Positions 1 through 10,008 are shown, numbered from the stretch's first letter. The stretch: DNA of 64,000 bases from Pseudomonas syringae KCTC 12500 (GCF_000507185.2 NZ_AYTM02000002.1:3259501-3323500), one strand, 5' to 3'. Made by a program: numbers and translations. The notes: a model not told the origin generated them from the sequence alone.

Positions 1-13
1 ACTACGCGCTCTA
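1..13 (+). pseudogene. rulB: End of the rulB 5' part at the island junction
   Basis: The first 13 bases read as codons for N-Y-A-L and the first two bases of a Tyr codon. Joined to base 11630 onward they give N-Y-A-L-Y-G-D-M-S-E-R, the conserved stretch of UmuC/RulB family DNA polymerases. The rest of the rulB 5' part must lie to the left of the window. This fixes the left edge of the inserted island to within one base (an A is shared by both junctions). Confidence 0.85.
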
Positions 14-18
14 GTAAG

Positions 19-30
19 TTAGGTGGAATG
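19..30 (+). repeat. Left terminal inverted repeat of the rulB island
   Basis: TTAGGTGGAATG lies five bases inside the left rulB junction. Its partner at 11617-11628 reads CATTCCACATAA, complementary at 11 of 12 positions. Such short arm-type sites fit the binding sites of the nearby tyrosine recombinases. Confidence 0.65.
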
Positions 31-74
31 CTTTTGGACTACGCTGATTCTGTCGACGTTCTGGGGGATTGCCC

Positions 75-1085
75 ATGGCCTCTACTGCCTCTTATGAGCA
101 CGTGCTTCACCGCTACCCCAGCGTTCAGGAATGGCTGACACTGCTCGATAACCTGGGAAGAGCGCCGGCTACTTTGGATGCGTACGGCAGGGGATTGGCG
201 CATTACTTGCTCCACTGCGAAGCCTCCGGTCTGGAGGCTGAATCCATCACATTTGAGCAAGTCACGCTCTACATCCGTCGGCTACTGCCCGGGCAAGAAA
301 ACGCGGTGGCGAGTTCGACCTTGCACCAGCGCCTCACCGCGATCCGCCTGTGGTACGACCACCTGGTTTTTCAGGGGCGTTGCGCACGGAATCCGGTACC
401 TCGCGGTCAGCACGGCCGCTTGTGTCAGGTCCCTGGACATTCAGGCTTTGTGAGAGGGCTGGTACCTCGCTTGATAAAGCTGCCCGACATCCCCACGGAT
501 GAGCAGTGGCGTTACTTTCTCAGCATCGCGGCCAGGTCGTCTATTCGTGATCGGCTTATGCTCTCGTTGGCGTACTGCGGTGCGCTCCGTCGTGCCGAAC
601 TGGTGGCCCTTAGAATCGAAGACCTGGATCTCGCCCATCGACTCATTTCAGTGCGCGCAGAAACGACCAAAGGCCGACGCAGCCGTGTCGTGTGCTACAG
701 CCCTGACATTGCGCCGATACTTGGAACGCATCTTCATGCCCTTCGTCTGGCCGGTTGGTCGAAAGGAGCCCTGTTTCGATCCGAGTCTGATCGCAATCGA
801 GGTTCGGCACTCACGCGGTGGACGTGGAGTAAAACGGTAGAAAGATGGGCCGCAGACTCAAATCTGTCATGCCTGAGCACACACACTTTTCGTCATCTGC
901 GACTCACGCATTTGGCTCGTGCGGGGTGGAAACTGCATGAGTTGACGGCCTATGCAGGTCACCGGGATCCGAAGACCACCTTGATTTATGTGCACCTGTC
1001 GGGCGCGGACCTGACTGCAAAAATGGCGCATTCGGTGGGTAGTCTGGACGCCCGACTGTTCGCTGAACTCTTCAAGTCGGAGTAA
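75..1085 (+). CDS. Tyrosine recombinase/integrase (XerC/D-like), first of the island trio
   Basis: A site-specific recombinase that probably cuts and rejoins the island ends. The N-terminal SAM-like core-binding half (about residues 15-105) is followed by a catalytic half with the family residues visible: Arg in the LRRAEL stretch, HTFRH (H-x-x-R), then GH and the nucleophile Tyr in TLIYVH near the C-terminus. About 336 aa is a normal length for the family. The ATG at 75 is preferred over the TTG at 69 because the GGGGGA at 63-68 would be too close to the TTG. It begins 61 bp from the rulB junction and reads into the island, typical of an element-borne integrase. The next gene starts 23 bp downstream, so the three recombination genes look like one operon. 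Confidence 0.9.
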   Translation: MASTASYEHVLHRYPSVQEWLTLLDNLGRAPATLDAYGRGLAHYLLHCEASGLEAESITFEQVTLYIRRLLPGQENAVASSTLHQRLTAIRLWYDHLVFQGRCARNPVPRGQHGRLCQVPGHSGFVRGLVPRLIKLPDIPTDEQWRYFLSIAARSSIRDRLMLSLAYCGALRRAELVALRIEDLDLAHRLISVRAETTKGRRSRVVCYSPDIAPILGTHLHALRLAGWSKGALFRSESDRNRGSALTRWTWSKTVERWAADSNLSCLSTHTFRHLRLTHLARAGWKLHELTAYAGHRDPKTTLIYVHLSGADLTAKMAHSVGSLDARLFAELFKSE

Positions 1086-1108
1086 TCGTCACGGGAGCAT
1101 TATTTACC

Positions 1109-1645
1109 ATGAGCTACGTGCCATTTGATGTGGATCATTATGAGCGTCAAGAGGAACTGTCGGATCTGGAGCGGACTATACTCTCGAATCGTCGGTATCG
1201 TTCCGACTGGGCCTATCTACAATCGAGTGTACCCAGACTCGTTATTCCTCTAATTGATCTCGTGGCACACGCTGGCGTTTCGGATCGATTGGCGGTCTCC
1301 TCTGTGTCCGTCATTCTCTGGCACGTTAGTAGGACTGATATCCCCTATTGGTCTTGGTCAGAAATGCAGTGGTTGGCTCTCCTCGATACCCAAGCTGGGT
1401 CGCGCCCTTTTCTGGCAGCGGTCGCATACCACATGGGAGGTTTTCGTACGCCACAGCGCATTACCAAATTTCGCCAATCTGCGATTTATGCATCATTCAT
1501 TTTCGGGCACAAGATATTCAAGGATGAGCTCACTCGTTTAAGCACGGTTTTGAAATCACTGGGCTACACAGCGCGTCACCTTAAAAAATTCCTGAGTGGC
1601 GTGCTGGGGGCATTGATGTTGGAAAACGGCGACCCTCGGCTTTAG
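1109..1645 (+). CDS. Small protein between two recombinases, function unknown
   Basis: A 178-aa protein with no motif I recognise and no tyrosine-recombinase residues. It is rich in basic and aromatic residues and has a Lys/Arg-rich helix near the C-terminus (around HLKKFLSGVLG), so a DNA-binding helper role is possible. It sits between two integrase genes with short gaps (23 bp before, 18 bp after). The same integrase / small protein / integrase arrangement is known for Tn554-like trios and for the gin genes of GInt islands, where all members are needed for movement. By analogy it may be an accessory recombination factor; that is inference. Confidence 0.7.
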   Translation: MSYVPFDVDHYERQEELSDLERTILSNRRYRSDWAYLQSSVPRLVIPLIDLVAHAGVSDRLAVSSVSVILWHVSRTDIPYWSWSEMQWLALLDTQAGSRPFLAAVAYHMGGFRTPQRITKFRQSAIYASFIFGHKIFKDELTRLSTVLKSLGYTARHLKKFLSGVLGALMLENGDPRL

Positions 1646-1663
1646 ACTTTCACGGAAGGGCTT

Positions 1664-3250
1664 TTGATTAAAGGCCAAGGCCATCGAAGCGTGGGCATTG
1701 CCAGGCTGGTTGGCAAAGTCTCCCATGGTCTAGCTGCGCTGGGTATTCTGGATAAACCGTTACGCAAGCGTGGCTATGCTGACTGGCGTGAAAAGAGTAT
1801 CGAGGGTATTGACCCTGTCTGGGTCAGTTGGTGTCGTCGCTGGCGAGACACCTCAACCTTACGTCCCCGGACACGGGAAAGTAACTACAGCTTCATGTTG
1901 AGAACCGGCATCTGGTTGACGCGCGAGCAGCCGTGGGTGAGCTCCCCCGTCGATTGGAACACATCCACCTGCGCGGCCGTCATCGCGGCTATTGACCGGA
2001 TGACCGTTGGTGAGTGGGCTTTGGAGTCAGCGCTCGGTACGAAGTTGAAAGGGCTTGGTCAACCGATTGCACCGAACTCAAAACGAGCGTTTCTGAATGC
2101 CTTACGCCGTTTTTTCATCGACTTTGAACTGTGGGGCTGGGGACGTCTAAAGTTCAGCCCCCGTCATCACCTGGCCACACCCCGTACTGTGGCGTTCAAC
2201 TCGGGTATCAATCCACGCGTTGTCGACGACTCCAGCTGGCTCAAGCTGGTCTGGGCGAGCCTAAACCTGGAGCGTAAGGATTTGCTCTCGGAAATTCACT
2301 ACCCCTTGGCGATGGTTCAGGCGGCGGCTGTGGTGTGGACACACACCGGGCTACGCAGCAATGAAATTATGCGGCTGTCCATGGGGTGTGCGCATGCCCA
2401 GCCCCATGAGTTAGTACACGAAGACGGAACCACAATTCCACCAGGGACCTTGTGCTACCTCGATATTCCACCCAGCAAGACATTCAAGGCTTTTGTCAAA
2501 CCCGTGGCGGTGGTGGTTAAAGAGCGAATCGACGCCTGGCTTAAAGAAAGACCGGTGAACCAGGCACCACTTCTGGATGAACGAACCGGGGAGAAGGTCA
2601 GTTACCTGTTTCAGTTTCGGGGCAAGCGCATGGGCGCGGGAGTCATCAACCGTACGATTATCCCGATGCTATGTGCCAAGGCAGGTGTCCCGCTAGACGA
2701 CAGTCGGGGTCGTATTACCAGCCATCGGGGGCGCGCCTCGGTCGTGACTGCATTGGCGAGTGTTCCGCAGGGCATGTCGCTAATGGAGCTGATGCAGTGG
2801 TCTGGGCACAGTTCACCCAGTTCTACGCTCCATTACATCCGCATCCGCCCCACCAAGCTGGCTGCATCATTTGTCAAAGCGGATCAAATGTCTCACATGG
2901 TGTCAGTGCTTATCGACCACGACGTAATCGCACGACGTTCATCTGACCCTTATACCTTTTATGATCTGGGCGATTCGTACTGTTCAAATCCGTTCTGGAG
3001 CAGTTGTCCTCATCGAATGGCGTGTGCTGGCTGCGATTTTAATATTCCCAAAGCCAGTGCCAGAGCGCAGGCTCTGGAAAGTAAAGCGTCCATCGGACAT
3101 TATCTGGAGGCCGTGCCCCTGACGGCCGATGAGCGGGCTATTGTTGAAGGTGACCTGGAAAAATTAGATGGGCTGATACGCAAGCTCGATGATGTGCCGA
3201 CGCTGGATGGCAGAACGCCCAGTAAAATCGAGGCGAAAAAGAATCGATAA
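1664..3250 (+). CDS. Large tyrosine recombinase, third gene of the trio
   Basis: A 528-aa site-specific recombinase. The catalytic residues are visible: Arg in HTGLRSNEIMRLS, HRGR (H-x-x-R) in the ITSHRGRASVV stretch, then SGH and Tyr in STLHYIRIRP. After the catalytic Tyr there is a long C-terminal extension with a Cys-rich patch (YCSNPFWSSCPHRMACAGCDF, about residues 435-460) that could bind a metal ion; such Cys-rich tails are seen in the larger partner of multi-recombinase systems. The TTG start at 1664 has a good ribosome site (GGAAGGG) just upstream. It is the last gene of the recombination operon; the effector gene downstream is on the other strand. Confidence 0.88.
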   Translation: MIKGQGHRSVGIARLVGKVSHGLAALGILDKPLRKRGYADWREKSIEGIDPVWVSWCRRWRDTSTLRPRTRESNYSFMLRTGIWLTREQPWVSSPVDWNTSTCAAVIAAIDRMTVGEWALESALGTKLKGLGQPIAPNSKRAFLNALRRFFIDFELWGWGRLKFSPRHHLATPRTVAFNSGINPRVVDDSSWLKLVWASLNLERKDLLSEIHYPLAMVQAAAVVWTHTGLRSNEIMRLSMGCAHAQPHELVHEDGTTIPPGTLCYLDIPPSKTFKAFVKPVAVVVKERIDAWLKERPVNQAPLLDERTGEKVSYLFQFRGKRMGAGVINRTIIPMLCAKAGVPLDDSRGRITSHRGRASVVTALASVPQGMSLMELMQWSGHSSPSSTLHYIRIRPTKLAASFVKADQMSHMVSVLIDHDVIARRSSDPYTFYDLGDSYCSNPFWSSCPHRMACAGCDFNIPKASARAQALESKASIGHYLEAVPLTADERAIVEGDLEKLDGLIRKLDDVPTLDGRTPSKIEAKKNR

Positions 3251-3351
3251 TCATGGGCGTCCTAATTCGGCGTTTGTCTTAATTCCTTCTGTGCGAAATG
3301 AGATATAATCACCTGTACTCATATCTAAAAAATAACTTACAGTAGGTTGCC

Positions 3352-4008
3352 CTAATGATGTGGCCTGTACTTCATGCGCAGAGGCAGACCGTGTTCAGCT
3401 CGGATGGAGTTCTCTGACGGTTTTTTTGTAAGTGAATAGCGGTACTTATCTAATCCAACGGCCCTAAGCTCCTCTTTGCCAGATCCCGTACGTGGATTAT
3501 AGCGATCTCCGCCATCCGCTAAGGAGCTGCCACCTAACACATGTCCAGCATGAACGAGCTCATGAGCCAGGGTCGTGATTTTGTCGTCGTTATCCATTCC
3601 AAGGTGTAACGGTGAGCCATTCTGATTTAAGCGTATGCTTCCTTTGTCTGGTGACCAGCCAATAATCGCATTGCTTCCTTCACCTTTGGTAAAGGTCCCC
3701 TTTCGTGATAGCTGTGATGCAATGTGCCGATTCTCGTTAAAGTTTTCTGGTTCGTACTTTTCCAGCTGCCTCCTGCTCAGAACAGCTTCGGTATAACACT
3801 GGTTATTTATTTCAATCTCTTTTAGCGTGATTTTTCTATCTTTTTGACTGGCAAGAGTGGATATTTTTCGCAATAGCTTATCGCCAGAGGGGCCGGCGCT
3901 GATATGGTCAAGTGCTTCCTCTGCCTGTTCTTTGAATGTGTGAGCTGCTGTCGGTTCGCTACTGAGGGGGGCGATATAGATGCCTGGGTATCGAGACGGA
4001 GTGATCAT
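3352..4008 (-). CDS. hopH1: HopH1-type effector, zinc metalloprotease (NleD family)
   Basis: A predicted type III effector delivered into plant cells. The 218-aa protein carries the zinc protease motif HELVH (H149, E150, H153) followed by a downstream KEELRAVGL glutamate pair (179-180) that fits the third zinc ligand. HopH1, HopAP1 and the enteric NleD are one family; NleD cleaves host MAP kinases. The N-terminus is Ser/Pro-rich and lacks early acidic residues, as usual for type III secretion signals. A hrp box lies about 170 bp upstream. In DC3000 hopH1 follows hopC1; here hopC1 is absent and hopH1 has its own promoter. Its base composition is more A+T-rich than the genes around it, in keeping with transfer. 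Confidence 0.88.
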   Translation of the reverse strand: MITPSRYPGIYIAPLSSEPTAAHTFKEQAEEALDHISAGPSGDKLLRKISTLASQKDRKITLKEIEINNQCYTEAVLSRRQLEKYEPENFNENRHIASQLSRKGTFTKGEGSNAIIGWSPDKGSIRLNQNGSPLHLGMDNDDKITTLAHELVHAGHVLGGSSLADGGDRYNPRTGSGKEELRAVGLDKYRYSLTKKPSENSIRAEHGLPLRMKYRPHH

Positions 4009-4179
4009 GACTATCCTAAGAAGTTAATTGAGCTATATGATCGCTTGAAATAGCAACTATTGGCGCTACCCCAATTGTTGCTGACATGGTTTGGCAGGGA
4101 GTCCAATGGACCATCCAGGATTACCTGAAAATTACACTCCCGTGTGCATACATCTATGTCGTAGATATGTTGCGCTGCT

Positions 4180-4208
4180 TGAGTGGCCCTTCAGATGGGT
4201 TCGGTTCC
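4180..4208 (-). promoter_or_regulatory. hrp box (HrpL promoter) for hopH1
   Basis: On the minus strand: GGAACC, a 16-bp spacer, then CCACTCA. This matches the consensus GGAACC-N15/16-CCACNNA for the extracytoplasmic-function sigma factor HrpL exactly. It ends about 172 bp before the hopH1 start and lies just outside the Tn3-family transposon that begins at 4351. Confidence 0.9.
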
Positions 4209-4350
4209 ATACAAAGGTAACGTAGTGTGCAATCAGTCGAAAAAAGGCATCCTCTGCGTGATGCTAAGGTGGCATTGATGTTGGGGAAAAGCTTTTTTCA
4301 CGCCTCATCGGCCTCTAAAAACGGGTCCTATGCGACTTTACGACGTGTTT

Positions 4351-4388
4351 GGGGAGCCTACAGAATTCGGAAAAAATCGTACGCTAAG
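4351..4388 (+). repeat. Left terminal inverted repeat of the Tn3-family transposon
   Basis: 38 bp starting GGGGAGCCTACAGAATTC and ending ACGCTAAG. The last bases overlap the tnpA stop codon region. The sequence TGTTT directly outside is repeated outside the other end. Confidence 0.95.
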
Positions 4389-7350
4389 GTTTTCCGATCT
4401 GTCGTAACGGCCTGAATTTCCCGTCTTCCAGCTTGCGGCTCTGCCGCCAGACGTAATCGCCGGTCAGGTTGACGTGCTCCCAGCCCAACGGCGACAGATA
4501 CTGATATAGGTCGTTATCCACCGGCTTCCCGGCATCAGCCAGCCCTTGGGTGGCCCGTTCCAGGTAAACCGTGTTCCACAGCACTATGGCGGCGGTCACC
4601 AGGTTGAGGCCGCTGGCCCGGTAGCGCTGCTGCTCGAAGCTCCGATCCCTGATTTCACCGAGGCGGTTGAAAAACACCGCCCTGGCCAAGGCATTGCGAG
4701 CCTCGCCCTTGTTCAATCCTGCATGCACGCGACGACGCAGCTCGACACTTTGCAACCAGTCCAGGATAAATAGCGTGCGTTCAATCCGGCCCAGCTCCCG
4801 CAGGGCCACGGCCAAGCCGTTCTGGCGCGGATAGCTCCCCAGTTTGCGCAGCATCAACGAGGCGGTGACAGTGCCTTGTTTGATCGACGTGGCCAGGCGC
4901 AGAATCTCGTCCCAGTGGGCACGGACGTGCTTGATGTTCAGCGTGCCGCAGATCATCGGGCGCAGCGTCGGGTAGTCCTGCAGACTATGTGGGACATACA
5001 GCTTGGTTTCGCCTAGGTCGCGGATGCGCGGTGCAAAGCGAAATCCCAGCAGGTGCATCACAGCGAAGACGTGATCGGTGAAGCCTGCCGTGTCGGTGTA
5101 GTGCTCCTCGATCCGCAGATCTGACTCGTGATACAGCAATCCATCGAGCACGTAGGTCGAGTCCCGCACACCGACATTCACCACGCGGGTGCTGAACGGC
5201 GCGTACTGATCGGAGATATGGGTGTAGAACAGCCGTCCCGGCTCGTTGCCATACTTCGGGTTTACATGCCCCGTGCTCTGGCCTCGACCGCCTGCACGGA
5301 AGCGCTGGCCATCGGAGGATGAGGTGGTGCCGTCTCCCCAGTTGGCCGCAAAGGCATGGTTGAACTGACTGTTGACCAGTTCGGCCAGCGCCGCCGAGTA
5401 GGTTTCGTCGCGGATGTGCCAGGCTTGCAGCCACGACAACTTGGCGTAAGTCATGCCCGGACTCGAATCGGCCATTTTGGTCAGTCCGATATTGATTGCA
5501 TCGCCGAGGATTGCGGACAGTAGCAGGGTTTTATCCTTGGCAAGGGCCCCATCCTTCAGGTGGGTAAAGTGACGGGTAAATCCCGTCCACTCGTCCACGT
5601 CCATCAGCAGCTCGGTGATTTTGATGCGTGGCAGTAGCTGACTGGTCTTGTCGATCAGCGCTTGGGCGGTGTCCGGTACCGCCGCATCCAGCGGCGTGAT
5701 TTTCAGTCCGGACTCGGTGAGGATTGCGTCAGGTAACTCGTTGTCCTTGGCCAGCTTGGCGACGGTCGCCAGTTGCTCGTCCAACAGCTGTAAACGTTCC
5801 TCCAGGTACTGGTCGCTGTTGGGGTTGATCGCCAATGGCAGCGCCTGTTCCTTCTTGAACGCGGCAAACTTTGCGGGTGGTAGCAGGTAATCTTCAAAGT
5901 CACGGAACTGCCGAGAACCCTTGACCCAGATGTCGCCGGAGCGGAGCGCGTTTTTTAGCTCGGACAAGGCGCATATCTCGTAAAAGCGCCGGTCAATGCC
6001 TTCCGGCGTGATCACCAGCGGCTTCCAGCGCGGCTTGATAAAAGCGGTTGGAGCGTCCGATGGCACCTTGCGCAGGTTGTCAGCGTTCATCTCGCGCAGC
6101 TGCTGGACAGCATCCAGCACGCGTTGCGCTGCGGGTGCAGCCCGTAGCTGAAGTACCTCCAGAAAAGCCGGGGTGTAGCGGCGCAGCGTGTTGAAGTTCT
6201 CGCTGACCAGGTGCAAGTGGTCGAACGTTTCTGGGCGTGCAAGCTGCTCGGCATCGGTCACGCTCTGGGCGAATTCAGCCCACGGTAAAACGGCCTCGAT
6301 GGCGGCGAACGGATCGTCACCCGACGCTTTGGCATCCAGCAAGGCCTGACCTATTTTCGAGTAGAGGCGAACCTTGTCGTTGATCGCCTTGCCCTGCTTC
6401 TGGAACTGCTGCTGATGCTTGTTCTTGGCGCTGCTGAACAGCTTGATCAGGATGCGGTCGTGCAGATCAACCAGTTCATCGATCACCGTCGCGGTGCTCT
6501 CCAGCACCATGGCCACCAAGGTGGCGTAGCGCCGTTCATTTTCGAACTTGCCCAGATCCTGCGGCGTCATTTGTCCACCTTCACGGGCAAGCTTGAGCAA
6601 GCGATTCTGGTGGATCTGCCGGTCGAGCCCTTCGGGCAGGGCCACCAGTTGGAAAATCTTTAGCCGCTCGATGTGCTCCATCATGTGCCGTGAATTCGCT
6701 TTCAATGGTGACTGCCGCAGCCAGGTCAACCAGGTGCTATTGCTGCCCGCCTTGAGGGTCAACAATTCGTCGAGCTTGTTGCGATGCGACTGAGTCAGCG
6801 GCTCAATCAAGGTGCGGTAAACCCTTCGGTTAGCTCTCGCTACGGCTTCGGAGCAGGCACGATCAATCACCGTCAGGGAGGGCAAGATTCTCCGTTGTTG
6901 ACGCAGACTCTCCAGGGCCTGCCCGGCGAGTAACAGGCTTTTGTCGGTCTGCTGGGCCAGGTGGGTCAACTCTTGTACCAGTGCACGAAAGTCCGACAGC
7001 CCGAACGGCAGTAAGCCAAGGTAGGTGCGCAGCTCCTGGGCATGTTCACGGCGGATGACATCGCGCTCACCGTACTTTGCCCAACTGTCAGGAGCTACCT
7101 GAACCTGTCGGGCCACCCACTCAATGACCGGATCGGGCAACACGCTGTCGCTGGCCAGTGCGTATCCGGGGTAGCGCAGCAGGCAAAGCTGAATCGCAAA
7201 CCCGAGGCGATTGGCATCACCTCGTCGCTGACGGATCAGCGACAGGTCGGACTCGTTGAAGGTGTAGTAGCGGATCAGATCGTCCTGAATGTCCGGCAGT
7301 GCAAGCAAGGTGTCGCGTTCACTGGCCGAAAGGATCGAGCGACGAGGCAT
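4384..7350 (-). CDS. tnpA: Tn3-family transposase TnpA
   Basis: A 988-aa transposase of full family length that binds the 38-bp ends and catalyses replicative transposition. The N-terminal DUF4158-like part (from about residue 5) and the C-terminal DDE Tn3 domain are both present; the conserved stretch around [20 protein letters not shown] includes a catalytic Asp. The gene reads toward the left repeat and starts three bases after the tnpR stop, so the two were co-transcribed. No frameshift is seen, so transposition should still work even though the resolvase is damaged. Confidence 0.95.
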   Translation of the reverse strand: MPRRSILSASERDTLLALPDIQDDLIRYYTFNESDLSLIRQRRGDANRLGFAIQLCLLRYPGYALASDSVLPDPVIEWVARQVQVAPDSWAKYGERDVIRREHAQELRTYLGLLPFGLSDFRALVQELTHLAQQTDKSLLLAGQALESLRQQRRILPSLTVIDRACSEAVARANRRVYRTLIEPLTQSHRNKLDELLTLKAGSNSTWLTWLRQSPLKANSRHMMEHIERLKIFQLVALPEGLDRQIHQNRLLKLAREGGQMTPQDLGKFENERRYATLVAMVLESTATVIDELVDLHDRILIKLFSSAKNKHQQQFQKQGKAINDKVRLYSKIGQALLDAKASGDDPFAAIEAVLPWAEFAQSVTDAEQLARPETFDHLHLVSENFNTLRRYTPAFLEVLQLRAAPAAQRVLDAVQQLREMNADNLRKVPSDAPTAFIKPRWKPLVITPEGIDRRFYEICALSELKNALRSGDIWVKGSRQFRDFEDYLLPPAKFAAFKKEQALPLAINPNSDQYLEERLQLLDEQLATVAKLAKDNELPDAILTESGLKITPLDAAVPDTAQALIDKTSQLLPRIKITELLMDVDEWTGFTRHFTHLKDGALAKDKTLLLSAILGDAINIGLTKMADSSPGMTYAKLSWLQAWHIRDETYSAALAELVNSQFNHAFAANWGDGTTSSSDGQRFRAGGRGQSTGHVNPKYGNEPGRLFYTHISDQYAPFSTRVVNVGVRDSTYVLDGLLYHESDLRIEEHYTDTAGFTDHVFAVMHLLGFRFAPRIRDLGETKLYVPHSLQDYPTLRPMICGTLNIKHVRAHWDEILRLATSIKQGTVTASLMLRKLGSYPRQNGLAVALRELGRIERTLFILDWLQSVELRRRVHAGLNKGEARNALARAVFFNRLGEIRDRSFEQQRYRASGLNLVTAAIVLWNTVYLERATQGLADAGKPVDNDLYQYLSPLGWEHVNLTGDYVWRQSRKLEDGKFRPLRQIGKP

Positions 7351-7353
7351 GTG

Positions 7354-7880
7354 TCAGTCATCCGTGCGTAGGTACTGGTAGAGGGTTTCCCTACTTATAC
7401 CGAACTCACGGGCCAACTGGGCCTTCGGCTCACCGGCAGCATGACGGTCTGTTCATCAGATAGGGCTTTCTTGCGGCCTCTGTAAGCGCCGCGCTGCTTG
7501 GCCAGGGCGATGCCCTCGCGTTGCCGCTCGCGAATGAGCGCTCGCTCGAACTCGGCAAAGGCTCCCATGACCGACAGCATCAGGTTGGCCATCGGCGAAT
7601 CTTCACCGGTGAAAACCAAGCCTTCCTTCAAAAACTCGATACGCACGCCGCGCTTGGTCAGCTTTTGCACCAGGCGGCGCAGGTCATCCAGATTGCGGGC
7701 CAGGCGATCCATGCTATGCACGACAACGGTGTCACCCTCGCGGACGAAGCCGAGCAAGGCCTCCAGTTGCGGACGCTGGGTGTCTTTGCCAGAGGCCTTG
7801 TCGGTGAACAGCTTATTCACCTCAGCATGCTCCAGCTGGCGTTCCGGGTTCTGGTCATAGCTGCTGCGCCTGTGGCACAC
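7354..7880 (-). pseudogene. tnpR: Damaged TnpR serine resolvase
   Basis: The core matches Tn3-type resolvases closely (SSYDQNPERQLEH near the start; ASGKDTQRPQLEALLGFV; MGAFAEFERALIRERQREG). Two faults are visible. The normal N-terminus (GYxRV before the catalytic Ser) is missing: homology starts right at the SS pair and is joined to unrelated sequence near 7870. Near 7445 the frame shifts after KALSDEQ; the expected helix-turn-helix end (GEPKAQLAREFGISRETLYQYL) continues in another frame to a stop at 7354. A deletion of a few codons there best explains it. Cointegrate resolution by this copy is therefore unlikely. Confidence 0.85.
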
Positions 7881-8020
7881 CCGCGAAGACAGGTAACTCC
7901 GCTAGCAAGCCGCTTCCCACGATCGGGCATAACGCCTCTTTTATAGCCTCAGCTTGATGCATAAGAATTTTAAAATGTATATACATCAAAAAGCGATCAT
8001 TGGCGATGCGCGGACGATCG
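7881..8020. other. Short spacer between tnpR remnant and effector, possible res remnant
   Basis: A+T-rich spacer with a perfect 12-bp palindrome ATGTATATACAT at 7975-7986. Tn3-family resolution sites lie next to tnpR, so this may be what is left of res, but I cannot define the usual three subsites. Confidence 0.35.
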
Positions 8021-9487
8021 CTAGGCTTGGCAATGTGCCCGGAACATATCCTGTCCTTCCTGAATCCGCGCCACCAGTTCTTCGTTCGAGTAGCCGTCGA
8101 ATTCGTTGGCATCAGGGGCCATGGATGGTGATAAACCTGCGGAAAGCAACAGTTTGTTGAGGAGCAGGCAACCGAAAGTTCGTGCGTTGCCATCCATGAA
8201 CACGTGCGCGCGCTCCAGGGTCGCGCACGTTCGTGCCACCACATGCAGTGCGGCCTCTGCGTTGGTAGTCCTTTTTATCTCGTGATAATGCGTTCGGAGC
8301 ACATTTTGCACCAGCTTCGTAACCTCTTTGCGGCTTTTTCCCGGGCACGCCCAAGTAACCCCGGCGTTGCCGCGCTCTACCTCATCCCAGTCGATCGGAC
8401 GATTATCGATGCTTCGAAACTCAGCCCACCCGGCGAATCGGGACTGGAACTTTTGCAGGTCGCCGAGCCCGGCCGGAGTCAGATTCTTGGGGTGAACCAG
8501 GGGGAACTGGACCATCCGGTCTTGTCGATACCCACCCGCCAATGGCGTTAGGTGATGCGGCAAATAGTCGATTGCCGACGCTGCGCTCCTGATCTTATCG
8601 CTGATATCGCTGCCAGGCGCGGTAAGAGCGGCGACTGCATTCACGGCTTCGTCGGCATCGACGCCGGACTGCCAACTATGCATGACGCTGCGCTGGAACA
8701 CGCCATTGACAGCGATGTCGTGCAAATTCTCCAACCAAGTAGCATCGATTTCGCCTTTTTTCCGGGACGAGGAACCGGCTTCCGAGTCGATGACGAATTT
8801 TAAGCCGCGCGACATACCACCCATGTAGCCGGGCTCGTTGTCAAATCGCATGCCGGATGCCGCACCGTGATCATTCCAACGCTCTTGCTCAATGCAAAAT
8901 TTCCAGGTGTGGGCTACCGGGAAAGACTGAAAAGCCGGATGTGTGCGCATCGAGCCGGCGAGCTCGGCTTCCCCTTGCAGTTTTTCCCTGACCGCATAAA
9001 GTCCGAATTGCAGAACGTTTTTCAAACGTATATCCATATTGTTCGCCCCGCGCCCGGTGCTAATAGCTTGCCTGAGCGCCTCTGCGGTCTTGATCGGCGA
9101 CAGGTTTTCCGCGTTTGAAATCGAGGCGATATCGTCGATCACATGGGTCAGAAAGGCGCCAAATCCAGGGCCGTCCAACAGCTCGCGAATGCTCGAACCG
9201 TTGTCGAGCTCCGCTTCGAGCTGTTGCAGATGTTGAACAGCCTGTCCCTGCCAGAACCAATTTCTCAAAGCGCCAACTGACGCGCCGCCTGGGGGATTGA
9301 AAGCCCTGAGCCTGTCCAGCGATACGCGGGGAGAGGTTCTGTTGGAGGAGCGGCCAGATCGACTCAGCGGACTATCGGCAATCTCTTGCCTGGGGCTTTC
9401 CTGCCCTATCGAACTCCGATCTTCGTGGTGCTCGACAACATAGTTGTTCGCTCTGCCACTGGCACCCGTAACGTTGAAACATCCCAT
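8021..9487 (-). CDS. Fic-domain type III effector, N-terminal acylation motif
   Basis: A predicted effector of 488 aa. The protein begins MGCFN, giving Gly2 and Cys3, the pattern for host N-myristoylation and palmitoylation used by AvrB/AvrRpm1-type effectors to reach the plasma membrane. The N-terminal 60 residues are rich in Ser, Arg and Asn. Near the C-terminus H428-VFMDGNAR436 matches the Fic motif HxFx(D/E)GN(G/A)R; Fic proteins transfer nucleotide monophosphates (AMP, UMP) to target side chains, and Xanthomonas AvrAC uses UMP. A hrp box lies 150 bp upstream, and GGAG sits nine bases before the ATG. It is the cargo of the Tn3-family transposon. I do not recognise it as a named Hop family. 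No dedicated chaperone gene is nearby. Confidence 0.82.
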   Translation of the reverse strand: MGCFNVTGASGRANNYVVEHHEDRSSIGQESPRQEIADSPLSRSGRSSNRTSPRVSLDRLRAFNPPGGASVGALRNWFWQGQAVQHLQQLEAELDNGSSIRELLDGPGFGAFLTHVIDDIASISNAENLSPIKTAEALRQAISTGRGANNMDIRLKNVLQFGLYAVREKLQGEAELAGSMRTHPAFQSFPVAHTWKFCIEQERWNDHGAASGMRFDNEPGYMGGMSRGLKFVIDSEAGSSSRKKGEIDATWLENLHDIAVNGVFQRSVMHSWQSGVDADEAVNAVAALTAPGSDISDKIRSAASAIDYLPHHLTPLAGGYRQDRMVQFPLVHPKNLTPAGLGDLQKFQSRFAGWAEFRSIDNRPIDWDEVERGNAGVTWACPGKSRKEVTKLVQNVLRTHYHEIKRTTNAEAALHVVARTCATLERAHVFMDGNARTFGCLLLNKLLLSAGLSPSMAPDANEFDGYSNEELVARIQEGQDMFRAHCQA

Positions 9488-9636
9488 AGCTCAGTTCTCC
9501 GTACAAGATAGTGGATCTGCATTCAACGTCAGCGTTAAGCTCTCGGATTGGCGTTGGCTCACTGCCGCTTTTAAAGGTTGTCAACCGCTAACGATGAAGT
9601 TATGCAAACACCAAGTTTTCATTAAAATGACCGTAT

Positions 9637-9665
9637 TGTGTGGCATCTGGGATGGATTCAGTTCC
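9637..9665 (-). promoter_or_regulatory. hrp box for the Fic effector
   Basis: On the minus strand: GGAACT, a 16-bp spacer, then CCACACA. One change (C to T) from the consensus -35 element, perfect -10 element. It lies inside the transposon, so the effector moves together with its HrpL promoter. Confidence 0.87.
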
Positions 9666-10008
9666 TTGCAAACGTGGGCCAACGCCAAATTTTTTCAAAC
9701 GTCGAAATCCCTATAAAACCTGCATTAATGCAGGTCATTTCACCGTGAGACTCAGGTGTGGACGCACCTTCCCACTGTCGTCGGTCGCCTCAGAAACGGG
9801 ATTTTAACAAGCCGAAGACGGCCTCATTGAGCAGCCAAAACATACACGTAATACCGTGTCGGATAGCAAAATTAGCCGGAAACCGCTCTGTTGACGTTTT
9901 CCGATGGAGTTTCCGGCGATTACGGCACAGACCCCCATTAAATCTGACTACTAGTAATTCTGGGCAATAGGAGGCACCGGAAAAGGAAGCGCACTCGAGC
10001 AAAGTCAG
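9666..10008. other. Non-coding arm of the transposon with an 18-bp palindrome
   Basis: About 340 bp between the hrp box and the right inverted repeat. No convincing gene. A perfect 18-bp palindrome (ACCTGCATTAATGCAGGT) at 9718-9735 lies 53 bp upstream of the hrp box and could be an operator or part of a terminator from an earlier cargo gene. Confidence 0.5.

Noticed and set aside
4227..4415. 62-aa plus-strand reading frame across the left transposon end
   Set aside because: It runs through the 38-bp inverted repeat and into the tnpA 3' end, so it is an accidental frame created by the insertion.
9790..10002. 70-aa reading frames on both strands in the right arm of the transposon
   Set aside because: No ribosome site, no recognisable protein, and the two strands are equally open; I treat the arm as non-coding.
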